The notes under the pieces were generated by a model, which worked only from the letters and a program-made list of their open reading frames with translations, was not told where the DNA came from and searched no databases. Below are positions 18,208-27,850 of a stretch of DNA of 64,000 nt, piece by piece; position 1 is the first letter of the stretch, and every line of letters begins with the position of its first letter. The DNA is from Paraburkholderia fungorum (GTDB taxonomy: Bacteria > Pseudomonadota > Gammaproteobacteria > Burkholderiales > Burkholderiaceae). The position numbers and the translations under genes are program-made. The stretch is from contig NZ_FNKP01000003.1 in the NCBI RefSeq assembly GCF_900099835.1, positions 62,001-126,000 of the forward strand, read 5' to 3'.

Positions 18208-19155
18208 TTACGACGCAAGGGGCGAGATACCGGACGCCCGCTGGATGGTTTGCGGCGGCTGACCGAATGCACGCAGGAACGCTTGACGCATCCGCTCGCG
18301 GTCGCCAAAGCCTGTCTCTCGCGCGACGATCTCGATCGGGTGACGCGTCGTCTCCATCATCAGACGCGCGGCTTCGACGCGAAGCCGCTCGACCGCCTTC
18401 GCGGGCGATTGCCCCGTTTCCTCACGAAATACGCGGCTGAACTGACGCGGACTGAGCCGAGCCGCTTCCGCCAGCCGCTCGACCGACAAATCGCTCGCCA
18501 GGTTTTCGCTCGCGTAGGTGAGTGCCATCTGAACGCGGTCCGAGCGGGCGCCCATCTCCAGCAGCGCCGAAAACTGCGACTGACCGCCTCCGCGACGCTG
18601 ATACAGCACGAGCTTGCGCGCCACCATACGCGAGGTGTCCAGCCCAAAGTCGTTTTCGACGATCGCAAGCGCAAGATCGACGCCGGCGCTCATGCCCGCA
18701 GACGTCCAGATCTGCCCGTCCACGACGAAGATGCGGTCTTCTTCGACTTGTACGTCTGGATACTGTTTCTGGAAATCACGCGCATGGAACCAGTGTGTCG
18801 TGGCGCGTTTTCCTTCCAGCAAACCGGCCGCCGCGAGAACAAAAGCGCCGGTACAGATCGACGCAATTCGCCGCGAATGGCGCGGCGCTTCCCGAAGGTA
18901 ATCCACCAGCGCAGTCGAAGGAAGGCGGCATTCGTTGTCGCCTGCGACGATGAGGGTGTCATAGCCCTCATCGGCAAGTGGTTCGCTATGAACCGAAAAC
19001 CCTTGCGACGATGCGACCGGCCCACCGTGCTCGGACACGATGCTGAATTCGTAAGCCGCTTCGCCGCGCAGGAGATTGGCGTACTCGAAGACGCTCGCCA
19101 CGGCGAGCGCGAGCGACTGGAAGTTGGGATAGACGACGAGTCCGACGGTATGCAT
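18208..19155 (-). CDS. GlxA-type regulator: DJ-1/PfpI domain plus AraC helix-turn-helix
   Basis: 315 residues. The first ~170 are a DJ-1/PfpI-like domain (VGLVVYPNFQSLALA, ICTGAFVLAAAGLL with the nucleophile-elbow Cys), and the C-terminal ~100 are an AraC double helix-turn-helix (ASDLSVERLAEAARLSPRQFSRVF, then ETGFGDRERMRQAF). This is the GlxA/FtrA/CdhR type of activator. The start is uncertain: ATG at 19155 (MHTVGL) gives the usual N-terminus, while ATGs at 19173 and 19197 add 6 or 14 residues. It is divergent from the short-chain dehydrogenase gene and is the obvious candidate to control it. Confidence 0.9.
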   Translation of the reverse strand: MHTVGLVVYPNFQSLALAVASVFEYANLLRGEAAYEFSIVSEHGGPVASSQGFSVHSEPLADEGYDTLIVAGDNECRLPSTALVDYLREAPRHSRRIASICTGAFVLAAAGLLEGKRATTHWFHARDFQKQYPDVQVEEDRIFVVDGQIWTSAGMSAGVDLALAIVENDFGLDTSRMVARKLVLYQRRGGGQSQFSALLEMGARSDRVQMALTYASENLASDLSVERLAEAARLSPRQFSRVFREETGQSPAKAVERLRVEAARLMMETTRHPIEIVARETGFGDRERMRQAFLRAFGQPPQTIQRASGISPLAS

Positions 19156-19333
19156 GGATGCCTCGCGAATCATGGCTTGATTCGTTGAAGGTAGCACATA
19201 ACAGACATCGCCGTGAGCGAAAGAATGGCAGAAATCATTGCATATATGACATTGAGGTCGGACTCGGTAGAGATCAAAATTCGCTTCATGAACTGACGCC
19301 CTGTTGGTTCAACCACCTACCCAAGGACTCAAA

Positions 19334-20143
19334 ATGACTTCCTCCACGCAAGGTTTCGCATTGATCACCGGCGCTTCGGCTGGCATTGGCGCCATCTACG
19401 CTGACCGTCTCGCGAAGCGGGGCTTCGACCTCATTCTCGTGGCACGTAACCAGTCCCGACTGAGCGCGCTCGCAGAGCGCCTCGCGAAAGAGACCGGCCG
19501 CACGATCGAGACGATTGCCGTCGATCTCAACGACAAGGCGGCGCTCGCGAAAGTCGAGAGCGTGCTTCGCGAAGACCCGCGCATCACGATGCTGGTGAAC
19601 AACGCAGGCGTCGGCTCGGTTGCATCGGTTCTCGACGGCCAGGTCGACGCGATGGAATCGATGATCACCCTGAACATCACGGCACTAACGCGCCTCACCT
19701 ATGCGGCGGCGCCTGCGTTCGTCGCCAGAGGCTCGGGCACCATTATCAACATCAGTTCGGTGGTCGGCATTGCGGTCGAATTGCTGAATGGTGTGTACAG
19801 CGCGTCGAAATCGTACGTGCTGAGCTTCGGCCATGCGCTTCAACGCGACCTCGCAGGCAAGGGCGTGCGTGTGCAGACCGTACTGCCCGCAGCGACCGCA
19901 ACCGAGTTCTGGGACGTCGCCGGCTATGCGAAGCAGAAGGAAGCCGCGAGCACGATGACTGCCGACGATCTGGTCGATGCCGCGCTCGCAGGCCTCGATC
20001 AGGGCGAACTCGTGACTATCCCGACGCTGCACGACGGCGACGCCTGGGCGAAATGGGAAACCGAGCGTCGTGCGCTGGCTCCCCGGTTCGCGAATGCCGA
20101 GGCCGCGCTGCGTTATACGTCGACTGCCGCGACCGCTCGTTAA
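19334..20143 (+). CDS. Short-chain dehydrogenase/reductase (NAD(P)-dependent)
   Basis: 269 residues with the Rossmann motif TGASAGIG, NNAGVG, and the catalytic YSASK after a conserved Ser (NISSVVG). The ATG at 19334 follows AAGGA at good spacing; an in-frame upstream ATG at 19304 lacks a ribosome site. It belongs to the classical SDRs, many of which reduce aldehydes or ketones. It is transcribed divergently from the GlxA-type regulator, across a 178-base shared promoter region. Substrate unknown. Confidence 0.9.
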   Translation: MTSSTQGFALITGASAGIGAIYADRLAKRGFDLILVARNQSRLSALAERLAKETGRTIETIAVDLNDKAALAKVESVLREDPRITMLVNNAGVGSVASVLDGQVDAMESMITLNITALTRLTYAAAPAFVARGSGTIINISSVVGIAVELLNGVYSASKSYVLSFGHALQRDLAGKGVRVQTVLPAATATEFWDVAGYAKQKEAASTMTADDLVDAALAGLDQGELVTIPTLHDGDAWAKWETERRALAPRFANAEAALRYTSTAATAR

Positions 20144-20193
20144 GACCACCAACCCATTGCGAAACCAGCTATTTTTAACCTCCTTGACTGGCG

Positions 20194-20226
20194 GTTGGCA
20201 CGGCTCGTCAGCGAGAACGTGCCAAC
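20194..20226. terminator. Inverted repeat between convergent genes, probable bidirectional terminator
   Basis: A perfect 9-bp stem, GTTGGCACG/CGTGCCAAC, encloses a 15-base loop that itself can pair (CTCG/CGAG). It sits between the ends of the SDR gene and cbbZ. T-runs on either side are weak, so termination is likely but not certain. Confidence 0.55.
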
Positions 20227-20269
20227 TTACTCGAGGCATCAAGCCGTCGTCTTGAACCGCAGTGCCCAG

Positions 20270-20935
20270 TCATGCGAGCAACGCTGGCAGTCTTTCGAAC
20301 GTCTGGATCAACGCGTCCGCGCATAACGCCTGTGCGCCGCCCGCGCCCGCATAACCATATGCGACGACGCACACCGGCATGCCAGCGGCACGCGCAGCAG
20401 CAACATCGACAGGCGAATCGCCGATCAGCGTGCAATGGGCCACATCGATATCCAGCAGCCGGCACGCGTGCCACAACGGTTCGGGCGACGGCTTCATGCT
20501 GGCGAGCGTATCGCCAGCGACGAGAACATCGAGGTAATCGGCAAGACCTTTGCGCGTCAAAAGCGCGGCAGCGAGTGCCTGCGGTTTATTGGTCACGCAA
20601 GCGCTCCGGTAGCCGAGCCGCCGGAGTTGTTGCAAGCCGTTCATGACTCCGGGAAATACCTCGCCGAATTGCCCATTCGTGTTTGCGTAGTGCCGTTCGA
20701 ACACCGGCAGCGCTACGCCAATTTCGCAGCGTCCGCTCAAGCCCGACGCCGACAGCGTACGACGTACCAGGTTCGTCACGCCGTTGCCGATGAAGCCGGT
20801 CACCCTATCGAGTGGCAGCGGCGCGGCGTCGAGTTCTTCGAGCATGCGATTGGCGGCCGCGGCAATGTCCGGCGCGGTGTCGACCATCGTGCCGTCCAGA
20901 TCGATCAGCAGCCCGCGACGACGCCCGCTCACCAT
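20270..20935 (-). CDS. cbbZ: Phosphoglycolate phosphatase
   Basis: 221 residues of the HAD superfamily, Gph/CbbZ type: [17 protein letters not shown] (Asp12 nucleophile, Asp14 acid/base), VTNKPQ in motif [16 protein letters not shown] in motif IV. It would remove 2-phosphoglycolate, the toxic product of RuBisCO oxygenation, releasing glycolate. The ATG at 20935 overlaps the upstream cbbY stop by seven bases, so the two phosphatases are co-expressed. A housekeeping Gph role after DNA repair is possible, but pairing with CbbY and a Calvin operon about 24 kb away favours cbbZ. Confidence 0.85.
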   Translation of the reverse strand: MVSGRRRGLLIDLDGTMVDTAPDIAAAANRMLEELDAAPLPLDRVTGFIGNGVTNLVRRTLSASGLSGRCEIGVALPVFERHYANTNGQFGEVFPGVMNGLQQLRRLGYRSACVTNKPQALAAALLTRKGLADYLDVLVAGDTLASMKPSPEPLWHACRLLDIDVAHCTLIGDSPVDVAAARAAGMPVCVVAYGYAGAGGAQALCADALIQTFERLPALLA

Positions 20936-21747
20936 GACGGACGCGCCGGGCTGCGCACCGGATTGCCCACGCTGAACGGCTGAGATCCTCCCGGCGTCGC
21001 AACGTCGCGATGCCAACGGCGCAGCGTCGCCAGATCGAGCCAGCTTAACGCTTCGCCCCGCACGGTTCGATCGATCGGTACGTGCGGATCGCCCAGGTGC
21101 GGCAGCACGGCTAGCGCGCCGTCGAACGGATCGGCAGCGGTATAGCGGGTCGGCGTGACGACAGTCGGAATGCCGGCCGCGCGCGCCGCGAGCAGGCCGT
21201 TGGCCGAATCTTCGAAGGCGACACAGGCTGAGGCCGGCAATTCGAGCTGGTCAAGCACATGGAAATAGACGTCGGGCGCAGGCTTTTTGGTGGCGGTGGT
21301 GCCTCCGTCGCCGATGGCCGCGAAGCGTGTGCGCCAGGCCGCGCCGAAATGGCTTTGTAGCAGCGCGTCGAGATTGGCCGGCGTCGTCGTGGTCGCGATG
21401 GCCACCCGCACTCCGTGCGCTCGCGCCTCGTCGATCAGACGCGCGATGCCCGGACGCAGCGGTAAGCCGCCGTCGCGCACACGCCCGGCGTAATGCGCGG
21501 TCTTCAGCGCGTGAAGCGCCATGACGCATTCGCGTGCATTCGGTCCTTCGGCTTCTTCTCGCTCGATGGTGTGCCAGTAATGCAGCAGGCGCTCCTTGCC
21601 GCCTGCCACTTTCAGCAGACGCGCGTAAAGCGGCTCGTCCCAGAACCAGTCAAGCCGCGCCTCTGAAAAAGCCGCATTGAACGCGTCCCGATGAGCAGTC
21701 TCGGTATCGGCAAGCGTGCCGTCGACGTCGAAGATCAGGGCCTGCAT
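20929..21747 (-). CDS. cbbY: CbbY-type HAD phosphatase
   Basis: 272 residues with HAD motifs [14 protein letters not shown] (Asp8, Asp10), IATTTTPAN, a KKPAPDVY lysine and [15 protein letters not shown]. The arrangement and the [10 protein letters not shown] cap segment match CbbY, known in Rhodobacter and plants to hydrolyse xylulose-1,5-bisphosphate, a tight RuBisCO inhibitor formed by misfire. It is the first gene of a two-gene unit with cbbZ. It may be read through from exbD, 124 bases upstream. In many Burkholderiales cbbY and cbbZ are in the main cbb operon; here they are detached. Confidence 0.88.
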   Translation of the reverse strand: MQALIFDVDGTLADTETAHRDAFNAAFSEARLDWFWDEPLYARLLKVAGGKERLLHYWHTIEREEAEGPNARECVMALHALKTAHYAGRVRDGGLPLRPGIARLIDEARAHGVRVAIATTTTPANLDALLQSHFGAAWRTRFAAIGDGGTTATKKPAPDVYFHVLDQLELPASACVAFEDSANGLLAARAAGIPTVVTPTRYTAADPFDGALAVLPHLGDPHVPIDRTVRGEALSWLDLATLRRWHRDVATPGGSQPFSVGNPVRSPARPSW

Positions 21748-21871
21748 GATCCACTCCTCGTGATGATTGCCGTTCTGACACGCATCACGATAGCGGAGCC
21801 TCGCGCGGGTTTGAATTCAGAGATTCTTTCGCGGTCGATAAGCACGGGTTTAAGTTGAACGCGGCGCCACG

Positions 21872-22294
21872 CTAGTGCCGCGGTTTCGGCATCGTGACGA
21901 AGGCCATCTTCGTCAATCCGCCCGCTTGCACGGCCGACATGACTTCGGCGACACGCTCGTAGGGCACCGTGCGATCGGCGCGCAGATGCAGTTCCGGTTG
22001 CGGCGTCGCACGCGCCGCTTCTGCGATGCGTGCGCGCAAACCGTCGTCAGTCACGCGCTGGCCATCCCACAGTACTGCGCCATGCACATCGACCGCGAGA
22101 TCCACGTGCGCCGCCCGGACCCCTTCCGGCTGACTGCCCGCACGCGGCAGGTCGATCCTGACCGCATGCTGCAATGCCGGAATCGTGACGAGAAAAATGA
22201 TCAGCAGCACCAGCATGACGTCGACGAGCGGCGTCATGTTGATTTCGCTCATCAGGCCAGTGTCGTCATCGTCGGAGAAAGGCGCTATTGCCAT
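21872..22294 (-). CDS. exbD: ExbD/TolR-type biopolymer transport protein
   Basis: 140 residues from the ATG at 22294. One membrane span follows a short cytoplasmic tail; the span contains PLVDVMLVLLI with Asp25, the proton-binding residue of ExbD/TolR. The C-terminal ~95 residues form the periplasmic domain. The start overlaps the exbB stop by ten bases. With ExbB it forms the proton-driven motor that powers the adjacent TonB and, presumably, the nearby TonB-dependent receptor. Confidence 0.92.
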   Translation of the reverse strand: MAIAPFSDDDDTGLMSEINMTPLVDVMLVLLIIFLVTIPALQHAVRIDLPRAGSQPEGVRAAHVDLAVDVHGAVLWDGQRVTDDGLRARIAEAARATPQPELHLRADRTVPYERVAEVMSAVQAGGLTKMAFVTMPKPRH

Positions 22295-23049
22295 CTGAGA
22301 TCTCCGTCGCGATTCGTGCCGGTTCCGGGCTGCACGGCGTGCATGCGCGTGCCCGTCGTGCTCGAACGCAGTTGCGAACCGGTCACGAAATACGCGTGCA
22401 GTCCGTGTGCGAAACGCTTCAACCGCGTGACGATGGCGCGATTCGCGCGGTTCAGTCCGTTGTAGCCGAGCACGGCCGGAATCGCGACGAACAGGCCGAA
22501 CGCGGTCATGATCAGCGATTCGCCGACCGGTCCCGCGACGTGTTCGATCGACGTTTGCCCGGTTTCGCCGATCACGATCAGCGCGTGATAAATGCCCCAC
22601 ACGGTGCCGAACAGGCCGACGAAAGGCGCAGTGCTGCCGATCGACGCGAGAACCGCCAGACCGCTTTGCAGCCGCGCGACGGTGTCGTCCAGCGTGTCCT
22701 GCAAACGCCGGGTAATCCAGTCGGACACGTCAATGCGATCCTGCAGATGCGGCTGCGCCTGGCGGTGATGCGTCGCCGCTTCGTGGCCCGCCAGCGCGAG
22801 CGACAGCAGTGGGTTGTCGTTCGCGTCCGGCTCTTGATTGCCGAGGCTATTCAGGCCGTCTTCGAAACGCTCGGCGTTCCAGAAGCGCGCGTCGTTTCGC
22901 ATCGTCGCGCGCCGCAGCCGCAGCACCTGCCACAGCTTGACGATGATCACTGTCCACGACAGCACCGACATGATCATCAGCACGGCCAGAATGCAGCGCG
23001 TGACGACGTCGCCGGTTTGCCAGACGTTTGCCAGTCCGTAATGTTGCAT
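22285..23049 (-). CDS. exbB: MotA/TolQ/ExbB proton-channel protein
   Basis: 254 residues from the ATG at 23049, which has a clear GAGGA ribosome site. It shows the ExbB/TolQ pattern: one N-terminal membrane span (ILAVLMIMSVLSWTVIIVKLW), a long cytoplasmic loop, and two closely spaced spans with GLAVLASIGSTAPFVGLFGTVWG and GESLIMTAFGLFVAIPAVLGYN. It encodes the pentameric stator of the ExbBD motor. Order tonB-exbB-exbD on one strand is a standard operon. Confidence 0.93.
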   Translation of the reverse strand: MQHYGLANVWQTGDVVTRCILAVLMIMSVLSWTVIIVKLWQVLRLRRATMRNDARFWNAERFEDGLNSLGNQEPDANDNPLLSLALAGHEAATHHRQAQPHLQDRIDVSDWITRRLQDTLDDTVARLQSGLAVLASIGSTAPFVGLFGTVWGIYHALIVIGETGQTSIEHVAGPVGESLIMTAFGLFVAIPAVLGYNGLNRANRAIVTRLKRFAHGLHAYFVTGSQLRSSTTGTRMHAVQPGTGTNRDGDLRWQ

Positions 23050-23135
23050 GGCTGTTTTCCTCTGTGCGGTGATCGGTTGTGCAGTCGTGTTCCGGTGTTG
23101 CATGCCGCTCCCGGACGCTCGTGTTCAATCGTCAT

Positions 23136-24017
23136 TCAGTCGGTCAGTCCGAACACGAATGCCTGTGAATACGCGGCGCGAACCGGCACGCCGTTTTCGC
23201 TGTACGGCTCGCAGACGCCTTCATGAACGGCAGCGAGCGCGGCGTCGTCGAGTCGCGGATAGCCGCTGCTCTTCTGCAATTGCATGGTCTCGATCCGGCC
23301 ATTGGTTCCCACGACGAAGCGCACGATCGCGGTGCCGTTCTCGCGGCGCCGTTTTGACGGGTCGGGATAATCGGGCGCGGGAATTCGGCAATCGATATGC
23401 GCGACGTTTCTCGGCGCCGACGATGTCGCGACGGCCCGTTCGGCGGCAGACGAGGGCGGCGCTGCGGCGGGCACGGAAGGGCTTGCGGAAGCGACGGTGG
23501 TCGGCGCAGACGCCGCCGCTGACGTATCGGTTGCCGCAGCCGTCGTGGAAGGCGGATGGTCCGTCGGCGCGGAGCGCCCCGCGGCCGCAGCGATCGCTGT
23601 ACTGCGAGATGCATGCGCGCGGGGAGGTGCCGGCATCTGCGTTGGCATGTGCGCCGGCATTTTCGGCACTGCGCGTGCAGGCACTGGAATCTGCGCCGCA
23701 GGCGTCGTCGCCGGCGCGACCGCCGCAACCGGCGCCGTCGATTGCGGTTCGGGACTCAGCAACATCGCGGTAATCGTCACCGGTTCGACCGGCCGTTCGA
23801 TGACGTTGTCGTGCATCGACGTCGCCAGAAGCAGCAACAGCAGATGCGCGCCGATCACTGCGCCCAGCACGATCACGCCGCGGCGGTAACGCGGCGCGGG
23901 CATCGGATGTCTTGCGGGGTTCGCCATGACAGCTTGCAGCATCGTTCGCAACCAGTTGAAGATCCGTCGCACGGTTCGCGAAAACAGTTCGCGGCGGCGC
24001 GCCATCTCCGGGTTCAT
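23136..24017 (-). CDS. tonB: Energy-transducing TonB protein
   Basis: 293 residues. The N-terminus is basic with one membrane span (about 46-65, VIVLGAVIGAHLLLLLL), followed by a long Pro/Ala/Thr-rich periplasmic spacer (75-205), and a C-terminal TonB domain with YPDPSKRRRENGTAIVRFVV and RLDDAALAAV. An excellent GGGAGGA ribosome site precedes the ATG at 24017, which decides the start even though it leaves a long cytoplasmic tail. It opens the tonB-exbB-exbD operon and is divergent from the beta-propeller gene. The likely client is the receptor at 25373-27745. Confidence 0.9.
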   Translation of the reverse strand: MNPEMARRRELFSRTVRRIFNWLRTMLQAVMANPARHPMPAPRYRRGVIVLGAVIGAHLLLLLLATSMHDNVIERPVEPVTITAMLLSPEPQSTAPVAAVAPATTPAAQIPVPARAVPKMPAHMPTQMPAPPRAHASRSTAIAAAAGRSAPTDHPPSTTAAATDTSAAASAPTTVASASPSVPAAAPPSSAAERAVATSSAPRNVAHIDCRIPAPDYPDPSKRRRENGTAIVRFVVGTNGRIETMQLQKSSGYPRLDDAALAAVHEGVCEPYSENGVPVRAAYSQAFVFGLTD

Positions 24018-24071
24018 TGTCCTCCCGCGTCAGCGCTTTTAGAACCGGCGTCCGCCGCCGCGCGTCAATTC

Positions 24072-24084
24072 GGGAAATTCTCCC
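24072..24084. promoter_or_regulatory. GGGA-N5-TCCC inverted repeat between tonB and the beta-propeller gene
   Basis: The 13-base palindrome GGGAAATTCTCCC lies in the 160-base divergent region. The same outer half-sites and spacing occur twice at 27851-27885, between the receptor and kinase genes. It is a candidate operator for a dimeric regulator; the neighbouring response regulator is the obvious guess, without proof. Confidence 0.45.
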
Positions 24085-24177
24085 GCCCGTTGCGCGTTGT
24101 CAAACAAACGCCCGGTGGGATACCTTGAACGGATGACGCGAGCGAATCGCGGCGCAGCGATCTCACCACGGAGCAAC

Positions 24178-25287
24178 ATGATGCTGGAGACACGGATTTT
24201 CCCCCGACCATCCCGCCGTTCCATGGCGCTGGCCCTCGCGTGCATGCTCTCAGCGAGCGCTGCCGTGACCGCCCTCGCGGCCACGCCGCTCGCGTATGTG
24301 ACGAGCGAAAAGGCCGGCGTCGGCGTGATCGACCTCGACCAGATGGCGCTTGCCAAAACCATCGCGGTGGGCGCAGACGGTCCACGCGGACTGAGCCTGA
24401 ATGCGGACGGTTCGCGTCTGTTGCTCGCCAACAAGAACACGGGCGATCTGTCGGTGATCGACACGGCGACCGGTCAGGTCGTGAAGCGCGTGAAGATCGG
24501 CAAGAATCCGGAGTACGTGCGCGTTCACAACGGCTACGTCTACGTGACGTACGAACCGGGCGAGGAGGGCGGTCCACCCACAGCGAAGGCGGGCGCGAAA
24601 ACGGACGGTAGGCCCGGCGGCAAGCCCGGCGCGGATGACGACGACAACAAGCTGCCCGCCGAGATCGCAATCGTCGATATGAAGACGTGGCGCGTGGTGC
24701 GCTCAGTGACGAGCGGGCACGAAACAGAAGGCATCGAATTTTCGCGCGATGGCCAGACGATGCTCGTCACCAACGAAGGCGACGATACGGTATCGGTCTA
24801 CCACGCGCGCACGGGCGCGCCGGTGAAAACGGTGAAGCTCGCGGCAGGCGGGCGTCCGCGCGGCATCCGGTTGTCGCCGGACGGCAAGTACTACGTCGTC
24901 ACGCTCGAATCGCTCAGCAAGTTTGTCGTGATCGACGCGCACACGTTCGACGTGGTCAAGACCGTCGATACCAAACTGGGCCCTTACGGTGTCGCGTTCG
25001 GACCGAACGGCCAACGCCTTTTCGTGGCTGCGTCGCGTGACAAGGCGGTGCAGGTTTTCGACGGCCACAGCTTCGACCATCTCGCCGACGTGCCAGTCGG
25101 CCAGCGTTGCTGGCATTTCAGTTTCACGCCCGACGGCTCGAAACTGCTGGTCGCATGCGGGCGCTCCGATGCGGTCTACGTGCTCGACGCCAAAACCTAT
25201 CAGCCGATCAAACAGATCGGCGACTTGCCGCTTGCGTGGGGCATCGTCACGTATCCGCACAGCGACGGCTCGATCGAGTCGCATTGA
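24178..25287 (+). CDS. Exported YVTN-type beta-propeller protein
   Basis: 369 residues from the ATG at 24178 (CGGAG upstream; a second ATG follows directly). A signal peptide (basic start, ALALACMLSASAAVTALAA) leads into seven or so blades with motifs such as YVTSEKAGVGVIDLD, GLSLNADGSRLLLAN and LLVACGRSDAVYVLD, typical of YVTN repeats and of PQQ-catabolism-associated propellers. An acidic Gly/Asp-rich loop (GADDDDNKLP) interrupts the middle. It is convergent with the TonB-dependent receptor and divergent from tonB. Function is unknown; a periplasmic partner of the receptor or of a PQQ dehydrogenase is a reasonable idea. The E. coli yncD/yncE pair, receptor plus propeller, is a parallel. Confidence 0.88.
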   Translation: MMLETRIFPRPSRRSMALALACMLSASAAVTALAATPLAYVTSEKAGVGVIDLDQMALAKTIAVGADGPRGLSLNADGSRLLLANKNTGDLSVIDTATGQVVKRVKIGKNPEYVRVHNGYVYVTYEPGEEGGPPTAKAGAKTDGRPGGKPGADDDDNKLPAEIAIVDMKTWRVVRSVTSGHETEGIEFSRDGQTMLVTNEGDDTVSVYHARTGAPVKTVKLAAGGRPRGIRLSPDGKYYVVTLESLSKFVVIDAHTFDVVKTVDTKLGPYGVAFGPNGQRLFVAASRDKAVQVFDGHSFDHLADVPVGQRCWHFSFTPDGSKLLVACGRSDAVYVLDAKTYQPIKQIGDLPLAWGIVTYPHSDGSIESH

Positions 25288-25372
25288 AGCCGGCAGCGGT
25301 CGCCTCGCGAGCGGCGATGGCTGCACGCGGGCCGACCGCGTGACCGGCCACGCCGCCCGCTTGCCCCGCCGC

Positions 25373-27745
25373 CTATTTCCACGCGTAGCGCAGTCCCATC
25401 CAGAAGCCGCGCGGCGCACCCGGGCCGACGAACTGCTCGTTAACGGGATTCGTGCCGTCGAACGTATGGTTCGGCCCGGTGAAGTAGTTCGTCCCGAGCG
25501 CGCCAAAACTCGCGTAGCGTTTGTCGAGCAGGTTCGTCACCGACGCGAAGACCTGCAACTGCTTCGTCACCTGGTAGGTGGTGTCCATATCGATCAGCAG
25601 GTAGCCGGAGATCTTGCCGTTCACGTCCTCGTTGTTTTCGTCGCCTTGCGCGTAGACGCTGCCGCGCCACGTGAGGTTGGTGCCGAGGTTCCACTTCGAC
25701 GTCGCGGCGTAGTCGAGACGCAGCTTCACGGTGGTCGCGGGAATGCCCGGAATGTGATCGCCGGACTTGACGGTAATGTTGCCGTTGGCGTCGGCGCTGG
25801 AATTGCTCGGACTGCTTTCGGTCCACGTGGAGCGGTAGGTCGCGTCGACGTAGCTATAGCTTGCCGTCACGCCGACTGGGCCGAGCTTGCTATGCCCCGA
25901 CAGCTCGAGCCCCTGGCGTAGCGTACGGCCGACATTCTGGAAGAAGCCTTGCGAACTGCCCGCGCCGTTGCTGCTGATGAACTCGATGTCGTTGTCGAGC
26001 GTCGTGTGATAGGCGGCCGCGCTCCATGTCGTCGACGCACCGATCTTGCCGCGCGCGCCGATTTCGAAGGTCTTCGAGATCACCGGTTCGAGCGACGGAT
26101 CGGAGATGAAATCGTTGGGCAGCGAGCACGGCGCGGCCGGGTCGGCGCAGGCCAGCTCGATTGCGGTCGGCGAGCGCATGCCTTCGTTGTAGCTCGCGTA
26201 CGCGGTCAGCGCTGGCGTCGGATTCCAGTTGATGCCGATGGCCGGGTTAAAGCGTGAGAACGTGTGATGACCGTCCAATTCCGGCTGTAGACCGCTCTCG
26301 TCGCCGATCGTCGCATCTGCCCAGTTGTAGCGGCCCGCCACCGTGACCGACCAGTGCGGCGTCAGCGACAGCGTGTCCGACAGATAAAGCCCGTAGTTCG
26401 TGTTGTGCGTCTTCGCGTAAGTTTGCTGCTCGAAGTCGCCGATGCCGATCGTCGCGCGCGAATCGGTGAAGGCGGCATCTTGCGACGATTGCTGAAAGCG
26501 CGAATTGGCGGCGTCGACCGCCATGCCCGCGATGAACTGGTTCTGCATGCTGCCGAGTTTGCCGAGCAGCGTGAGTTGCAGGCTCGCGCCATAGCTGTCG
26601 GTCGACACGACGGACTTCTCGTTGGTCGCCTGCAACGTGTTGACGTTGCCGTCGTCGTCGATTGTGCCGTAATCGTCGTTCACGTTGCTGCTGATGTTGG
26701 TATTACGGAAATGCCGGTAGTAAGCGTTGCCGCTCAGTTCGACATGGTCATTGAAATAGTGGTCGCCCGACAGCGTCAGGTAGCCGACGGTGTTTTCGTT
26801 CTGGTCCGGGAACGTGTACGGCTGTTTGAAATTGTTGAGGAACGAACGCGGGATGGTCTGCGTGCCGTGCAGATCATTGTCCGCGCCGCCGGCCGACAGC
26901 GACAGCGTCGTATCCGCGTCGGTATAGCGCAACTTGCCGAACGCCTGACGGATGCGACTTTCGTTCTGCTCGGCCCAGCCATTGTCATTCGCGGCATTGG
27001 CGGTGAAGTAGTAATCGAGGTTCTGATTGATCGTGCCGCCCTGTTCGATCTGCGCGCTCTTGCGTCCCCACGAACCGAGCGCGACTTCGGCCTCGCCGAC
27101 CGGATTGTCCTTGCCGTTCTTCGTCGTGATCGACAACGCACCGCCCAGCGTGTTGAAGCCGTAAGTCGGATTCGAGCCTGGAATCAGCTGCATCGTGTCG
27201 ATCGCCTGCTGCGGCAGCAGGTCCCAGTTCACGACGTCGCCGAAGGGCTCGTTCACGCGCACGCCGTCGACGAACACCGACAGCCCTTGTGGCGTGCCGA
27301 GCAGCGGCGACGCAGTGAAGCCGCGATACGTGAGGTTCATCTGATACGGATTGCCTTGCGCGTCGGCGACGTCGACACTCGGCAGATTGCGCGACATGTA
27401 CTCGGTGAGCGTGCTGCGCCGTTGCTGAAGCAGATCTTCCGAGTTGACCGTCTGCACATTCGCCGGCACCTGTGTGAGCGGCGTGCCGATGCCGAGCAGC
27501 GGCGTCGTGCCGACCACGACGATCGGTGCAAGCGTCGTCACGGCGGCTCTGGTGGCATTGCCGCTTCCGGTTGCTGCGTCGGGCGCCGCTGTGGCCGACG
27601 GCCCCGCCGACGACGCTGCAACCGGCGCATCAGTCTGCGCCCATGCAAGTGTGGACAGGCTCGCGAGCGCGCCGCCGAAACAGAGTGTGATGCCGGCGCG
27701 GCGTTGAATACGACGTCTGTGGCGAGCCTGTGATCGCATGTTCAT
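25373..27745 (-). CDS. TonB-dependent outer-membrane receptor
   Basis: 790 residues from the ATG at 27745, with GGAG ribosome site. A long basic signal peptide ends near LAWAQ. The plug domain follows (VPANVQTVNSEDLL, LTYRGFTASPLLGTPQG, VFVDGVRVNEPFGDVV, GFNTLGGALSITTKNG), then a 22-strand barrel ending GFWMGLRYAWK with an aromatic near the C-terminus. Ligand class cannot be read from sequence. Its neighbours are tonB-exbB-exbD, a propeller protein, a two-component system and the pqq genes, which suggests uptake of PQQ itself or of a metal chelate (for example lanthanide) used by PQQ dehydrogenases, rather than a generic siderophore. That is inference. Confidence 0.92.
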   Translation of the reverse strand: MNMRSQARHRRRIQRRAGITLCFGGALASLSTLAWAQTDAPVAASSAGPSATAAPDAATGSGNATRAAVTTLAPIVVVGTTPLLGIGTPLTQVPANVQTVNSEDLLQQRRSTLTEYMSRNLPSVDVADAQGNPYQMNLTYRGFTASPLLGTPQGLSVFVDGVRVNEPFGDVVNWDLLPQQAIDTMQLIPGSNPTYGFNTLGGALSITTKNGKDNPVGEAEVALGSWGRKSAQIEQGGTINQNLDYYFTANAANDNGWAEQNESRIRQAFGKLRYTDADTTLSLSAGGADNDLHGTQTIPRSFLNNFKQPYTFPDQNENTVGYLTLSGDHYFNDHVELSGNAYYRHFRNTNISSNVNDDYGTIDDDGNVNTLQATNEKSVVSTDSYGASLQLTLLGKLGSMQNQFIAGMAVDAANSRFQQSSQDAAFTDSRATIGIGDFEQQTYAKTHNTNYGLYLSDTLSLTPHWSVTVAGRYNWADATIGDESGLQPELDGHHTFSRFNPAIGINWNPTPALTAYASYNEGMRSPTAIELACADPAAPCSLPNDFISDPSLEPVISKTFEIGARGKIGASTTWSAAAYHTTLDNDIEFISSNGAGSSQGFFQNVGRTLRQGLELSGHSKLGPVGVTASYSYVDATYRSTWTESSPSNSSADANGNITVKSGDHIPGIPATTVKLRLDYAATSKWNLGTNLTWRGSVYAQGDENNEDVNGKISGYLLIDMDTTYQVTKQLQVFASVTNLLDKRYASFGALGTNYFTGPNHTFDGTNPVNEQFVGPGAPRGFWMGLRYAWK

Positions 27746-27850
27746 CGTGTGTCTCCTGTCGCGTCGGGGCGCGTCGTGCGCCTGTCGCGCTGATCGCGCG
27801 TTCTGTCGGTATGCGTTAAAAGCTTCGCATAAGCAGGGCGCTGCACGCGC